This document shows, one piece after another, positions 45,921 to 58,400 of a stretch of DNA of 64,000 bases (position 1 is the stretch's first letter; the number at the start of each line of letters is the position of its first letter). The notes under the pieces are model-generated. The model did not search any database. It was not told where the DNA came from and saw nothing but the letters and a program-made list of their open reading frames with translations. The DNA comes from Stereum hirsutum FP-91666 SS1 (lineage: Eukaryota; Basidiomycota; Agaricomycetes; Russulales; Stereaceae): contig NW_006763143.1 in assembly GCF_000264905.1 (NCBI RefSeq), positions 1,110,555 to 1,174,554 on the forward strand, given 5' to 3'. The position numbers were made by a program, and so were the translations under genes.

Positions 45921-48096
45921 GTGGGGTCACGTTGTCCTAAGAATTTGCGCTCCTCTTTTTCCTCCTTATATATCCCGACTCCATTCAGTATGGTGTCTAG
46001 TACCGTCTGTTGTGATAACCCATTTTGCGTCCAAGAGGCTTCAGCTTATAAGTACACCCCCACCACTCAGCACTCATCAGCTTCGCCCTGCGTAGAAAAC
46101 TTTCTCGCTGAAACTGTGACAAGCAGCGGCATACTCGTCTCGTCCCATCAACCTCTTCACCCCGTTCTTCGTCCAACATCGGCGATTCGCACGACAAAAT
46201 ATCACACACCACCCCGCAAAAATACGGTGTTCAACTAGTAGTACTTTTGCATTCGGCTTCTGACTTTTTAGTCCAGTCCTAGCACTCCTCCGATCAGCGG
46301 TACCAGTGACGAGCACCAGTGACACTGACATTCGAAAACCCACCAACGCGCACGCCAATGCAACAAAAACAAAAGGAAATAAGCGAGTAAGTAAAAGAAG
46401 TAAAGAAGCTACGAAGCGAATGTGAAAGGCGGGAACATTGTGACGGGGCGGGTTGATGCATTGATAGCTGATGGGGGATGCAACTAACTAGTACTTCGAC
46501 AACTAACTAATACATACAGCGACAGACAGATGTACAAACGGACGAGCGACGAGCAACCTTGAAGCTGGCAGAATTCGAACTCGGACTTGGACTGGGAGTC
46601 GGGACTCGAACAGAAGCGCGGATCTTCTAACTGAGCACTTCCTTGACTATGTAACTATCGACCAGACCAGACCAGACAGACAGACAGACAGATAGGACAA
46701 AGACAAAGGACAAACGCCCCCCTCTTCAAAAACAGCGAATAATAACAAAAACAGAAAAGAACAAGTAAAAAAGACTAAGAAATAATATGCTAGGGGGGTC
46801 CGAACTTCGAACGTCGAACAAAAGCTATGTAAGTACCAAAGGAGTGTGTGTCCGTAAAGAGTGTGTGTCCGTGTGTGTCCGGGATGTGGATTGCAAATGC
46901 AAATGTATACGTAGATCGACGGCGATCCTACTGTAACTGTATAAAGTAAGCTATGTAAAAAGGAAATAGCGATAGCGATGTGTCACAAACTCAAACTCAA
47001 AAGGAACCCGCCATCGCCGTCCGCCGTCAAAGCACCGCCGTGACCCGTCAAAGCGTCGCGTCAAAGTGGGGTGGAGGAAATCAAAAAACGGGGCAGCAAA
47101 GAAAAGGAAACTCGTCTCGGACGCAAGCGGTGCAATGACAACTGACAGCTGACAGGTGGCGGCAACATCAGATCCAGATGAAGAGCATCTTTATTTCCTC
47201 TCGTTTCAATTGCCATTGCCGCGCCGCGCATCGCACCAAAAGAAAGGAAGAGCAAACAGACTACCAAGTACAAATAACCCGATGAAATTACGAATGAAAG
47301 AGCGCTCGATGTATGCGGTATGCGCCCGTGTCTGTACGGTTTGTGTGTGCGTGTGCGTGCGAGGGGGGTTACCTCCTGGGTCCGTTCGCTTTCGCTGCAA
47401 AAAAAGGTGTATGGGTGGGGAGGTAGGGAGGGAGAGGTGGGTGGGGTGGGGTAGGTAGACATGTAATATAAAACAGCTGATAACGACGAATGATGGTGAC
47501 GGTGACGGTGACGGTGACGGTGACGGTAAGAGTTGCAACAAAAAAAAGCAGCACGACGCAGCAAAAGGCGCAACAAAAGAAGTAAAAGAAGTAAAAGAAA
47601 AGAAAGAAAAAGCTATGGAAAGAGTAAGAAATCGAAGTTGAATAAAAAGAAGTTGATTGCGTGCGGTTGGCGGTGGCGGTGGCAGGCTGTCTGTCTGTCT
47701 GGGTCAGTGAGTAGAGAAGAAGGAGAAGAAATGCGGAGAGAGTACCGGAGAGAGTACGAGAGAGAGAGAGAGGAGACGAGCGAGCCGCGAGACAGGAGGA
47801 GGAGAAAAAAGAGAAAAAGAGTAAGGAGCGGATGGAGCAACGATGTTGTTGGCAGCAGTGATTGTGAGTGTGGTCCACAGAGCAGGATATTGACTAACTA
47901 ACGAGGACAAGAGCGAAGTATATCGAAAAGAGAAGAGAAGAGAGAGAGAATAAAGAGACGAATATGAGACAGAGTGTAAAGCAGAGTGGTTAAATAGATG
48001 AGAAGTGGAAGAAAATGCTGTGATGCACAGAGAAGACGAAAAGAAAGGAGCATGCAGAGATGAAGCGAGCGATGGGAGAAGAATGAGAAACATCAG
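45921..48096. other. Long 3' intergenic region rich in simple repeats
   Basis: About 2.2 kb between convergent genes, without a supportable gene. It contains a CAGA run (~46670-46692), GTGTGTCC repeats (~46845-46880), a G-run tract on the plus strand (47414-47457), a GGTGAC hexamer repeat (~47494-47526), a CTGT run (~47687-47701) and a long purine-rich tract (47530-47960). Part is probably the 3' UTR of the minus-strand kinase. Open frames on the pyrimidine-rich strand are compositional artefacts. Confidence 0.6.
47494..47526. repeat. GGTGAC hexamer microsatellite
   Basis: Five to six consecutive copies of GGTGAC in a non-coding purine-rich region between convergent genes. Confidence 0.9.
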
Positions 48097-51000
48097 TCAG
48101 TAGTCCAAGTCTTCGTCCGGCATGACGAACGACATCGGCGACAGTGGCGGGGGATATTCTCCCCCTGCCACCGCCTCCAGCTGCGCGAACGGCGGTAACG
48201 AAGGCGGAGGCACCGAAGGCGGCCGATCTGGAGCACCCCGTTTCAACGAAGGCATCGAAGGCTAAAGTATACATCAACGCGCGGGAATCAGTAACAACAT
48301 CAACGACGGTGACCATCTTCATCGAAGAACTTACCACTTTGAAGATAGGATTGATCGCCGACTTCGGTGCGTCCAGTGCAGGGCTTGGTGTATGCCCATG
48401 TACGTGTCCGTTGTAGGGCAGTGGAGGATGACCGCCTTGTTGCGGTATCGTCAACCTCGTCGGCTGTGGATGGCCCATGGTGAGATTCGGCGACTGATGA
48501 ACGGTCTGCCACGAATGTGAAGGCGATAACGACAGCGCGTGCATAGGCGGCGAACCCACGTCCGATAACGATCCCCCAGGAGCCACCGACGCGCGCGTCC
48601 GGAAATCGTTCGCCAGCTGCTGCTCGTGCGATAACGAGTTCGATGACCTCGCCGAAACCGGGAAATCGTCGAAACCCGTAGAAGACGCCGTCGTCACCCG
48701 ATTCAGCCCGAGCATGCTTGGCCGGTGAGCGAGCCGTGAAGGACCAGGATCGCTGTCGATGGTAGCAAAAGAAATCATCGAGACCGGACCGATGCTCTGA
48801 ACGTCGGAGGAAGACATCGAATGATCGTCGTCGTATTCCCGCTTCCTCGCCTTTGCCATCCGCTCGTCCCGACTCCAATCGTACGACGACGGACCGAGGC
48901 TGGACGAAGCCTGCGATTGCTGTCGTACGCCCAATCCAGACGACGACGCCGTCTTGTGTTTCGGATCCGCCTGTGGTGGCCGAGGTGCATCGGCCGGGTT
49001 GAGGAGGCTGCCGGAGTGCTGCCACTTCCACTCGAGCTGCTGCTTCGTGTGGTTCTGCATGATCACCTGGTTCCGCTTCTCCATGACCGCCCTCGCCTGT
49101 TGCCGATGCGACTTCTCCGCCTGTGCGCGCCGCTGCCTCTCCGCCTCCCTCGCCATCTTCTCCGCCAACTTCTTCTCCTTCTTCGGATCCTTCGCTTCCC
49201 GCTGTGGTTCGACCTCGGGCAACGACCGGCTGTCCGTACTCGACGACTGCGTCCGCTTGAGCGACGGCGTCGAGTTCGACGACGCCGCCATGTGCTCGTC
49301 CACGGGTGGCAACCCAGGCGCCACGGGCTGGCCCTTGTCCCCGTGTCCTCCGAACATGTTCCCGAGTCCTCCCCACTTGGACGGCTTATTTCCTCCAAAT
49401 TTGATGGTGCCGAGCTTCGGGAAGCGAGTACCAGAGGTAACTTCGTGCAGGGCCCCATTCGTCGTGTCTTGCATCGGATCCTCGATCGGCGGTCGCTGCG
49501 GGTACTCCCGCAGAACGGGTGAAGTCTGAATCTCCATCGGGTGTCCATGTCCATCCACGACGTACTCCTCGTGGATCTCGCCGTGTGGGGACATGTTCCA
49601 GTCGGACTGGGGGATCTGCGGTGAGGGTTCCATGCTCTGATAGGAAGACACGGTGGAGAACGTCGCGGAGTGTTGAAGTGGTGGCGGTGGCGGCATGTCG
49701 GACAGCTGTGACGAATGGCGAACATGAGCGTAATGAGGATCTGAGGAATACTCGGACCGAGGGGACGGCGCGTCTGAAGAGGCATAGAAGGATTGTCGAT
49801 GTGATGTGGCCTGATCGGGAAGGTGGACGATATGCACGGGATGAGGGGATGGATGTGAGTGGGATGGGGGCAGATTCCGAGGTGAGACGGCGTTGAGGGA
49901 GACGGGCGTGGGGAGACCGGTACGATTGGGGACAGAAGTGGAGATGAGAAGAGGTGGCTGTGGGGGTGTGATACGGGGAGCGGTTTCCAAGAGATACGGG
50001 TGTTCGAGGCATTGCCGACTGGTGAGACGTGCGGCGGGATCATACTTGAGCAAGTCCGCGATACACTCCACCAGTTTAGGAGGGACGTTGTGGTCGAACA
50101 TGGCATTGAAATTCTTGGGTGGCGTCTGCACGACTCGGTTAGCGGGGCTGAACGTGAATAGAAGCACAGATGGAAACGAACCTTGGGCAGGGCCAACCCG
50201 GCCGCTTTCGCCATCTTCAACCCCCTCGACCACTTGCCACCTCCGATTGATTTGCCTCTCTGATCATAGCCGTACTCGTCAGAGGGATCGCCAAGAATCT
50301 CAGTGATCTTCGAAATCTGGTCGATCTCTCCTTTTCCGGGGAAGAGGGGACGAAGGTTGACGAGCTCGGCCATGATAGTGCCAAGCGCCCACATGTCGAC
50401 GGGATTTGAGTAGTCCTTGCTCTTGAGGAGCACCTCGGGGGCGCGGTACCATCTTGTGGAGACGTACTCCGTATACGGTGGTTTGCTCTTCGTTTCTCTC
50501 GCGAGACCAAAGTCGGCGAGCTTGATGACGACGACGACGTCCTTCTCTGGGGGAGCGTTTGGGGGAGCGACGGGGGAAAGGTTCGGGTAGTCGTAAAGAC
50601 CGGTGGTTGTGACGAGGACGTTTTCGGGCTTCATGTCGCGGTGAAAGTAGCCCGAGGCGTGTATGTGATGGAGGCCGGAAACGATCTGGCGGAAGATGGA
50701 GGCGACGAGGCCGCCGGCGAGGGGTCTGCCCTTGCGAGCCTTGATGAGCTGGAAGAGGTGGCCCTCCATGGGCTCGAAGACGAAGTAGAGCTCCTTTGTC
50801 TGTGGGAGGAGGAAGGCATCGTAGAGGGGGATGATGTTCGGATGGATGGGTATCGCGCGGAGGGCCTATAAATAGACGGGAAGGCAGGAAAAGGAAGTCG
50901 GGTCGAGCGGAGGATGAGAAGGTTGAAGACTTGGCGGCGGGGCGGGGGCGGAGGGGAAAGCACGTACCTCGAGTTCCTTCAAACGCATACACTCGTCCCA

Positions 51001-51448
51001 GCCGCCCTCCCACTTCTTTTTCATCCTCTTGACGGCGGCGAGACGCTTGTTGGCGTAGTCCGGGCGAGCGCCGGCGCCAGCCTGCATGGCGGGAAGCGGT
51101 GTATTGGGGGGTAGTTGCCCATGCCAATCGCAGAGGACGACGGTGCCAAAGGAGCCGTCGCCGACCTCCTTGATAGGCGTGAAGGAGCGAGTGGAGGCTT
51201 AGGGGGGATGAGTTAATGCACACAAAATAAAAGGAGGGGGACGGACTGGAGTGGGCATCTCCGTAGCGGACGCCGTCGGGGGTGAATGTGACGGAGGGGA
51301 CGGCCTGTGCGACGAAGGCGGGACGGTGTGGGTGGTGTGGTGGGAGGGAGCGGGAGGATGAGGACGTCGTCGTGGACGGTGAGTGTGAGTGGTGCTGGAC
51401 GAGTACGTTGTTGTAGTGTTGCGGGACATGTTGTTGGGGAGAGAACAT
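48097..51448 (-). CDS. RCK/MAK-family Ser/Thr protein kinase, Ime2/Crk1-like
   Basis: CMGC kinase of the MAK/ICK-Ime2 branch, which controls meiosis, development or cilia in other eukaryotes; in Ustilago the relative Crk1 affects morphogenesis and mating. A His/Ser/Pro-rich N-terminus from MFSPQQHVPQHYNNV leads to the kinase domain. Motifs: KEVGDGSFGTVVL (Gly loop), AAVKRMKKKW (ATP-binding Lys), YFHRDMKPENVLV (catalytic loop), KLADFGLARE, activation loop TEYVSTRWYRAPEVLL with the TEY dual-phosphorylation motif, and DMWALGTIMAE. The domain ends at YDPAARLTSRQCLEHPYL. The following ~600 residues are Pro/Ser-rich, with a basic Ala/Glu/Arg coiled coil (REAERQRRAQAEKSHRQQ). The last exon after a 60-80 bp intron ends PMSFVMPDEDLDY with TGA at 48097-48099. 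About 1,020 residues. The exact family role in this fungus is inferred. Confidence 0.93.
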
Positions 51449-52140
51449 GTTCCGGGACGCACTGGCATCGGGTCGAGGCTGGAGGAGAGTTGGGTCAGAG
51501 GCGGCGGGGGACGTGCATGGGACAGAGACGATGAGGACAAGGGAAGGAATGAAGAGAAGACCAACGCTCCACGCCCGGATCCGCTTCTCCGCCAGCCGAC
51601 AACTACTGCTACGCGAGCAGCGCCTAGTCTATTGCGTCTCTTATCGACCGTTGTCTCCTTCGGTCCTTGTTTCAGCCCACTGTCCTCGTCGTCCTCGAAC
51701 AAACACGGGCGATAATCAGCCTCAACCGTCGGCCGTCGGTGCGTGGGCAGCAACACCAACGACGAGCAACACGGCGCTCGCCACGAATACGGCAGTGTGC
51801 TCGCGCGACCGACGCCGCCGCCCCGGACCCCCCTCGATGATCTATCACTGACATCGGCAGATTCACTTTCCTTGCCTTCTTTCGGCGACTCCCCACCAAT
51901 CGCCCCCACCGGCATTTCCTTTCCCGGCCAAGCTCTCCCACCCGCGCCCACTTGGCTTGTGCACACATCGATCCGCTAGAACCGCCCAAGGCCATCACCA
52001 TATCCACGCGTCTTTCTCGCCTCTCTTTGCTGTCTTCTACTGCATCCGCTCGACTCCCCGAAAAAATCACCCAGTTCCGCTCCGTCGCACCCCGAAACGC
52101 CAAAGCAAGTCGCAATGATAATATACAACATACATAGACC
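51449..52140. other. Kinase 5' leader/promoter and PRS 3' flank
   Basis: About 690 bp upstream of the kinase ATG, strongly pyrimidine-rich on the minus strand just before the ATG, as in a long fungal leader. Open frames here on both strands lack domains and overlap each other. Confidence 0.5.
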
Positions 52141-53555
52141 TCAGTACGGAACCTCGTTGAACAGCTTCGACACGCTCTCCCCGTAATGGCTCCGACGTAT
52201 CACCTCCCCGAGCACGGGCCCGATGTCGATCACCTCCAGCTTACTGCACCCCTTCACGTTCTCCTCCTGCGGCAGCGTATTCGTCACCACCAGCTTGTCC
52301 AGCGCGCTCTTCTCGATGCTCTCCAGCGCCTTCCCGCTCAGGATCCCGTGCGTCACGATCGCGTACGCCTTGTCCACCCCCGCCTCCGCCAGGTGCTCCG
52401 CCGCCAGACACAGCGTCCCGCACGTGTCCGCCATGTCGTCCACCAGGATCGCGACCTTGCCGGCGACGTGCCCGACGAGCACCATCCGCGACACCTCGTT
52501 CGCCTTTTTGCGCTCCTTGTGGAATAGCGCAAAGTCGACGCCTAGTCGATCGGCCATTGACGTCGCTCTAGTCTCGCATTCGTCAAAAATTTATATTTGA
52601 TTCGAGCGTGGATCTCGGAGAGGTGGCCTCACCGTTTCGCGCCACCTGCGTCTGGCGAGACGATGACGACGTTTGACAGGTCAAAGTGCGTGCGAATGTA
52701 GAGGATTGCAGACGGCTCCGCGTATAGCTTCACGGCGAATATGTCATGTTGGAACTGTACACACGGGCTGAAACGTCACTTACGCTGTGAGCGCAGTCAG
52801 TCAGTCAGTCTCCACCTAGACAGAATCGACACGTACTTGTCCACCGGAACGTCAAAGAACCCCTGTATTTGCGATGCATGCAGATCCATCGTCTACTCCA
52901 CCATCAGTTCTCGTCCTCCATTCACTCCACCCACCCCATTCCAAATCCAAAGCTGAAAAAGACTCACAATAACATGATCGCACCCACTCTTCTGCAACAT
53001 ATTCGCCACCAACTTCGCCGTAATCGGCGCTCTACTCTTATCCTTCTTATCCTGCCTCGAATACGGAAACAGCGGAACGACGGCCGTGATCCGTTTCGCG
53101 CTCGCGATCTTGCAGGCGTGGATCATGATGCAGAGTTCCATTAGTGCTGTGTTCACGGCGCCACAGCCGGTGTTGATGATGTAGACGTCGTCTTCCCGGA
53201 CGGATTCGATTATGCGGACGTTGGTTTCGCCGATTCCGGAGCGGGAGACGTCGGCTTTGGAGAGGGGGATGCCGAGGCTGTGTGGGGGGTGGGTGGGCGT
53301 GGGGTGGGTGGGTGGGCGTGGGGTGGGGGTTTGGATGAGTATGAGTTGGAATGGATAGAGTGTGTATGGTTCTTAGATATAGTAGCTACGTACCGTCGAC
53401 ATATAATCTCTGCCAGTTCCGGATGGCTCGTACCTACAAACGAACCTCCATCCATCAGAACCCAACCCATTTCCTTCCTCCAAAGCGAACAAAAAAGCAA
53501 AGAAAGAAAGACCCAACGGACCAGTAAACACCTTGATCCCACCGCCGTTCAACAT
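52141..53555 (-). CDS. PRS: Ribose-phosphate pyrophosphokinase (PRPP synthetase)
   Basis: Makes PRPP from ribose-5-phosphate and ATP for nucleotide, His and Trp synthesis. The N-terminus [20 protein letters not shown] is shared with fungal PRS proteins. Further blocks: [40 protein letters not shown] (catalytic flexible region), [46 protein letters not shown] and the PRPP-binding loop [12 protein letters not shown]. The end is [15 protein letters not shown] with the stop at 52141. About 325 residues, without the large insertion of yeast Prs1/Prs5, so it resembles the Prs2/3/4 type. Several introns split it; one (~53281-53393) is very C-rich on the coding strand. Fungal PRS enzymes act as hetero-oligomers, so partners should be elsewhere in the genome (inference). 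Confidence 0.96.
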
Positions 53556-54296
53556 TTTGCGTTTTTCGTGTGTCTCGAGGAGTGAAAAGTTTCGGAAGTG
53601 CCGGCGTTGGCTTTTTCGAGAGCGGAGAGTCGGTCAAGAGAGCGGAGAGTCGGTCAAGAGAGCGGGGAGTAGGTCAAGAGCAAAAGTGGGAGACCAAAGA
53701 CAAGAGAGGGAGATAGATAGGTCGAATGGGTTGGTGGGTGGGTGGGTTGGTTATATGTTATGTTATATTATGAATCCAACTCGCTCAAATCCATCGACCG
53801 ACGGACGGGTCAAAATTCGTCTCCTTCGTCCTGATTATACCTCCAAGGAAAAATCCTGGTCGGAAGCGAGCACACTCGTACAGATGAGTCTGAAGCGCGA
53901 GTGGTGATCCTCCGGTATGCGTAGACGTAGACTCAAAAGAGCAAGCGTAGAATAACAACGACGATGAGGATGAGGAGGCAAAGGCGGGATGATAGTCTGA
54001 AGAGATGGCATAACTCGAGTTCCCGCCCCGGACGGTACGGGTTCGGGTTCGGGTTCGGAGTCGGAGCCTCGGAGGGCGCTTTGGCGTTCCCGCGCCACAG
54101 TCGCTTCGGGGGAAATTTGATTGGTTGGGCCGGGAAAAGCGCGATATTTAAATTGTCGGGCCGCCGCTAGGAAGTGACCGCCGTGCAATGATTGTGTCGA
54201 GGTCGGTCGTCTTCCGTATCTGCATGTATTATTGTTTCGTTTCGAGCGAGCTCAACCACGCTGTTTTATTTAGCGCCGCTCATGTAAGTAGTCTAA
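53556..54296. other. Intergenic, PRS promoter side
   Basis: No gene is supported. It contains a short triplication of a GAGCGGAGAGTCGGTCAAGA-type unit near 53618-53672, a GGGTTC run near 54045, and the TAA target-site copy of the MITE (54294-54296). Confidence 0.5.
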
Positions 54297-54833
54297 GGGC
54301 CCCTTCGGCAAGTCGAGTCGAGTCGGGTTGAGTTGAGTTGGATCGAGTTGTGCCTCGTGACCACGCGGAGTCACTTAGTGACAGTATGTGATGGGGTCCA
54401 GGGTCACCCGGTAAAACAGGGGCCGGTCTACACCGTGCCTATCTTCCCTCATCGCCGCCCTCGATGAGCTCAACGATGGGGAAGGTGCTTTATTTGTAGA
54501 ATTCTGTCCACCGAATGAAACTGAACGAGGCAAGTATCATGGAGAAGCCTCGATTATTCCACACATTTTGCTATATTATTCAGATCTACAGTAAGTGCAC
54601 CTTAGTGCCATCCGGAGATGGTGCCGGTGCGTGTGGGCTATCACGGACAATGCGCGGAAATGGTCGGGAAATCACGCAAAGCACGGACGACTCTTCCTGA
54701 AGTCACCTCGGCTTCCTCCGTCCAAGAGTGACAACGGGCCTGTGATCCGACGGCAAGAGCAACTCGAGCTCCCACGAGAATTGGCGGGGAAGCCCAACTC
54801 AACCCAACTCGACTCGACTTGCCGAAGGGGCCC
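54297..54833. mobile_element. PIF/Harbinger (Tourist)-like MITE, 537 bp
   Basis: Terminal inverted repeats start GGGCCCCTTCGGCAAGTCG on both ends. About 39 bp match (54297-54335 against 54795-54833) with one mismatch, and flanking 3-bp TAA duplications lie at 54294-54296 and 54834-54836. A TAA/TTA duplication plus a GGGCC-type terminus is the hallmark of Harbinger/Tourist MITEs. There is no coding capacity, so any transposase must come from elsewhere. Confidence 0.9.
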
Positions 54834-55071
54834 TAAAAGAGCAGCCAGCTCTTTTCAGGCGCGGCGGAGCATCCTCGGTTCATCAGACATCTCCCCTCGG
54901 GAAGGAAGGTTGAAGGAACTTTATAATAAAATTGGAAGCGGGAGAACGCCACTAGCCATCTCCTGGAACTTGAACCAAACTTGTTCGCCGTTCTGAATCT
55001 TATGTAGGACCGTTTGTGCACACAGGGCGTATACTTACACTCTTCGTCTTCGTTCTATGATTATAATTATC

Positions 55072-55408
55072 CTATCGCCGTATAGAACCAGAACCAGAAC
55101 CAGAGCTGGCTAATGTTCTCTTCCAATGTCCATCATCTGAATCTCTACTCGGATGGGGACTTGAAGCGCACGTTGGCCGTGCCGTTTCGCCACTGGCTCT
55201 GAGCCTGTCGTCAGAACAGTTTTCGATCGTGAGCAGAACAGTGTACTTATACTTACGGTGCAATACGATAAGTCCTACTGACCAAAAACCGGTCCATCGC
55301 CCGCGCAATCTTCGCATATGTGTCATTCACACTACTACTGGCATTTATACTAGCAGCCGCCGTGATGGATGGATTCGAACGGATGAATGAATCAACGTTG
55401 ATCCCCAT
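55072..55408 (-). CDS. Candidate small hypothetical protein, two exons
   Basis: An ATG at 55408 opens a frame (MGINVDSFIRSNPSITAAAS...) that runs to RTYRIA, where a good donor, GTAAGT, occurs near 55256. After a ~50-bp intron ending in CGACAG the frame continues PLRASGETARPTC and ends SSGSGSGSIRR with a stop at 55072-55074, giving about 95-100 residues. It is Ser/Arg-rich with no domain, signal peptide or CAAX end. Evidence is only frame, splice signals and composition, so it may not be a gene. It lies just beyond the Harbinger-like MITE. Confidence 0.3.
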
Positions 55409-58400
55409 CCAGTGGGCGGGCCACACGTAACCTAACTCAGACTGCGTAACGGCCGTCTTTCGACGTCGTCATCCCTACTTACCATGGCAGCCCACCCAGC
55501 TACCTTTTACCTTTTACTGGGCGCAAGTGCACACTCGTGGCTGAAGCGAGTTCCTCCAAGTTCCCTCTCGCTGATCTCTGAACTGAATCGAAACACTCCA
55601 CGGTTATTCACACTCGTATGTTCTCATCTTGCTCGCTCGCTATATCCGAGTCGTCCATCCATCTTTACAGTAGTGCCACCCACCTGATCACGATCAACAC
55701 AACCCACACCCAAACCGGGATGCTCCTTCGGAATCGGATATACTGAGGCCTAGGCGGAGGACGGGTCCAGAGCGTTACCTCAGCCTGGGGATAACGTGCT
55801 ATGCTATGTTTTCTCTTTCGAGTTTACCCCGCGGAAGCCTCGAGGTCGTTTGAGCCTTCGGTATGGCTGTGTGAGACCCTCCCATTCGCTTTTTGTAGGT
55901 AACAAAGTGAGCTATGGAGATCTATTCGGATCACATTTCACCTCATGGGTGATGGGCGTATGTAGGCTCGAAATGCATGCCAGCGGTGATGTGATGCGCA
56001 AACACTACTGTTACGCTGTGAGTTTGTATGAACCTGTATGAACTCCCCTGATTAGGATGATACCATGCCGAGCTTGTCTTTGCATGCACGCTCGGAGCGC
56101 CGGTTTCATCATACTACTTGCAGACACATCGCACCTCTCGTATTTTACGCCGCCTTGTCTGGGTAGAATGGACATTAGTCGGAGCGAGATCGCCAGCCAG
56201 ACTTCACTGCAACTTTTCGGCGGCGACGATCCCCCTCTGGCCACTGCTCCGCACATTCTGCATGATATACCTCGTCTAGTCTATCCGACCGACCAAACCC
56301 ATCTGGCTAGTAACAAGAGCCTGCCCAGAGATGACCGTGCCAGCTCATGTCGCCATCAAAGGCCCTGCCTTACATATTGCCGCGTCTGCCACGTCCAATC
56401 CCAATCCGGGACCACCTATCCACTCTCAACAAACAACCTTCGAATCCGGTTTCTCCAACCTGGTCGTTCGCTCTCACCCCCACACACAAAAAGTCTGAAT
56501 CCGCCAGCCACAAGGGTCGGATTGCCTTCTCTCAGCCAACTCTGAACTACTTGTCCTTCGGTCAGCCACTCTTTCGCGCAATCAGATCCGGACGGCGACG
56601 ACTGTTCCGAAAGGTATGTGTGAAAAGCTCCAACTCTACTTATCCCACTGGCGTACTGACAATGGTAAGGACCGCATGGTACGTAGCGCGAAGCTTCACG
56701 GGCCTTCTGTCGCCGTGGCTTTTTCGGCCTTCCGTTCTTTCTCAGTCGTCGCACAATCGCGTTCTGGTGCAGGTCTCATGCCCCGTGTCCGATGAGTCTA
56801 TGCTGTCCATATTACTCGTACAGAGCATGACAGACGGCAACGAGATCGGGCTAGAAGCCCTTTTGACTGGGCGCTCGCCACAACTGGGAAGTGTCTGGCA
56901 CATCGACGACTGTAAGTTAGCAGGGTTGCACATTCTCGCGTTCAAACTTCCTTTGTTTCCGCGTCGAGCAACCGCGTCGACGGTTTTGTCTCGTGGCTAT
57001 TGCTTTTCCATTGCCCTCGCGTTTCCTTCATGCCCGCTAAGGACCGCATCTTATGACATGTGTGATGTACGTATGATACGGCGACGAGCGCTTTGATTTG
57101 TCGGCGGACGTAGGGGACTGGCCAGAACCTAGATCAGTGCAAAAACGAAAACGCAGTCTCTCAACTCAACTCGACGCCCTCTTTGCTCTTCGGTTCCCGA
57201 ACGGACATATATCAGGTTCTGGCATCTGGGTGCAGTTGGAATGCCGACCGTATCAGACCTAAGTACGTACGCTGTCGTTCTCGTTCTCCATCTTCTTCAG
57301 CTCCTCGAGTCAGAATTCTAAAGGATGCCGTTTGACGCTTCGTATTGTCCGTACAGGAACTTTGGTTCATCACGAGTCCTCGCAGGGTGCATTCTGCTTT
57401 AAGGTAACGCAGCGTCTAACTCCGCCGTCGAACTCATCCTGGCTGTTTTCTTACCCCACAACCGTACGGCAAAGTACTACTACTGATTGGGTTGCGAAGC
57501 GTTTTGCCTGTAACAGGCGACTTTCCCAGCTGCGATACAATACATCTGAGCCTCAGGTCAAAGCGTTGAGAATCTGACACGGCCCTGCTTGGGGCGACTT
57601 TCGCGTACTTCCAAGCACAAGCACACGGCCGCCGGTATGTCGCGGGAATTCCTACTTGGACGAGACCTGTACATACAAAAAAACACATCGTCTTCGCCCT
57701 TCCCGGCTCACAGGGTATCACCTCTGGGTTCCTGGATGAGTGCACGGTCTAACTCTGAGTCTGGCGACACTGGCAGCAGTGGGGACACAGCATCAGCGCT
57801 TCCATGGACTCTCCTTGAACAACGGCCTTCCAAGTTCCACTGATCTCTTACCGAAATAACGCCTTCAGCGATCATGTACATGGCCGTACTCTATACAAGA
57901 ATGCTACCGCATATAATCGCTGCATCGTTGATCGCGTTCACTCCGTATATAAAGATTTATACTTGTCTCAGCCCTTCCCTTTCCTCGTCCTAGTTCCTCC
58001 TGATTGTAACTCAGGCTCTTCCGGCTGAACCTTTCTGCATGTGTCTCACACACGAAGCATAGCGCTCAAGAATAAAACGTCTCTGGCTGGGAAAACCGAC
58101 AATGACGGAACTCGCAGAATGGCCGCATCTGAGGAAACCACTATCCACGGCTCTTAACTCTCAATGTCCGTCCCATTATATTGAACTCTCGCTCTGACTC
58201 CTATGCACATCCCACACCTTCGACCTTGTTGTTATTCCAGTAGGGCACCATGCCAAGCCTGGCGCCGATTGCCACTCTAGCGTCCTAATCGATTTCTGTC
58301 AAGCCACGAACTATGTTATGGTCTAGCTGCTTGTGGGTTGTACTTGCCTTTCTGCAACGCTACTAGCTCTGATCATCTGTATCTGGGCGGTGAATCGAAG

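Noticed and set aside
46560..46650. tRNA-like signals on the minus strand (GCTCAGTTAG and GTTCGAGTCCC / GAGTTCGAATTC)
   Set aside because: They resemble A and B boxes, but D, anticodon, T and acceptor stems do not pair, so at best it is a relic.
47369..47878. Overlapping minus-strand frames of 110-170 codons rich in Ser/Phe/Leu
   Set aside because: They arise from a pyrimidine-rich strand and hexamer repeats; no start context, splicing or domain supports them.
48300..49376. Several hundred-codon frames on both strands over the kinase tail
   Set aside because: GC-rich Ser/Pro/Arg coding sequence opens other frames; the kinase frame is continuous with the catalytic domain and has the expected last intron.
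55360..55385. GGATTCGAAC, a T-arm-like string on the minus strand
   Set aside because: No T-stem or acceptor pairing around it; it lies in a candidate small coding exon.
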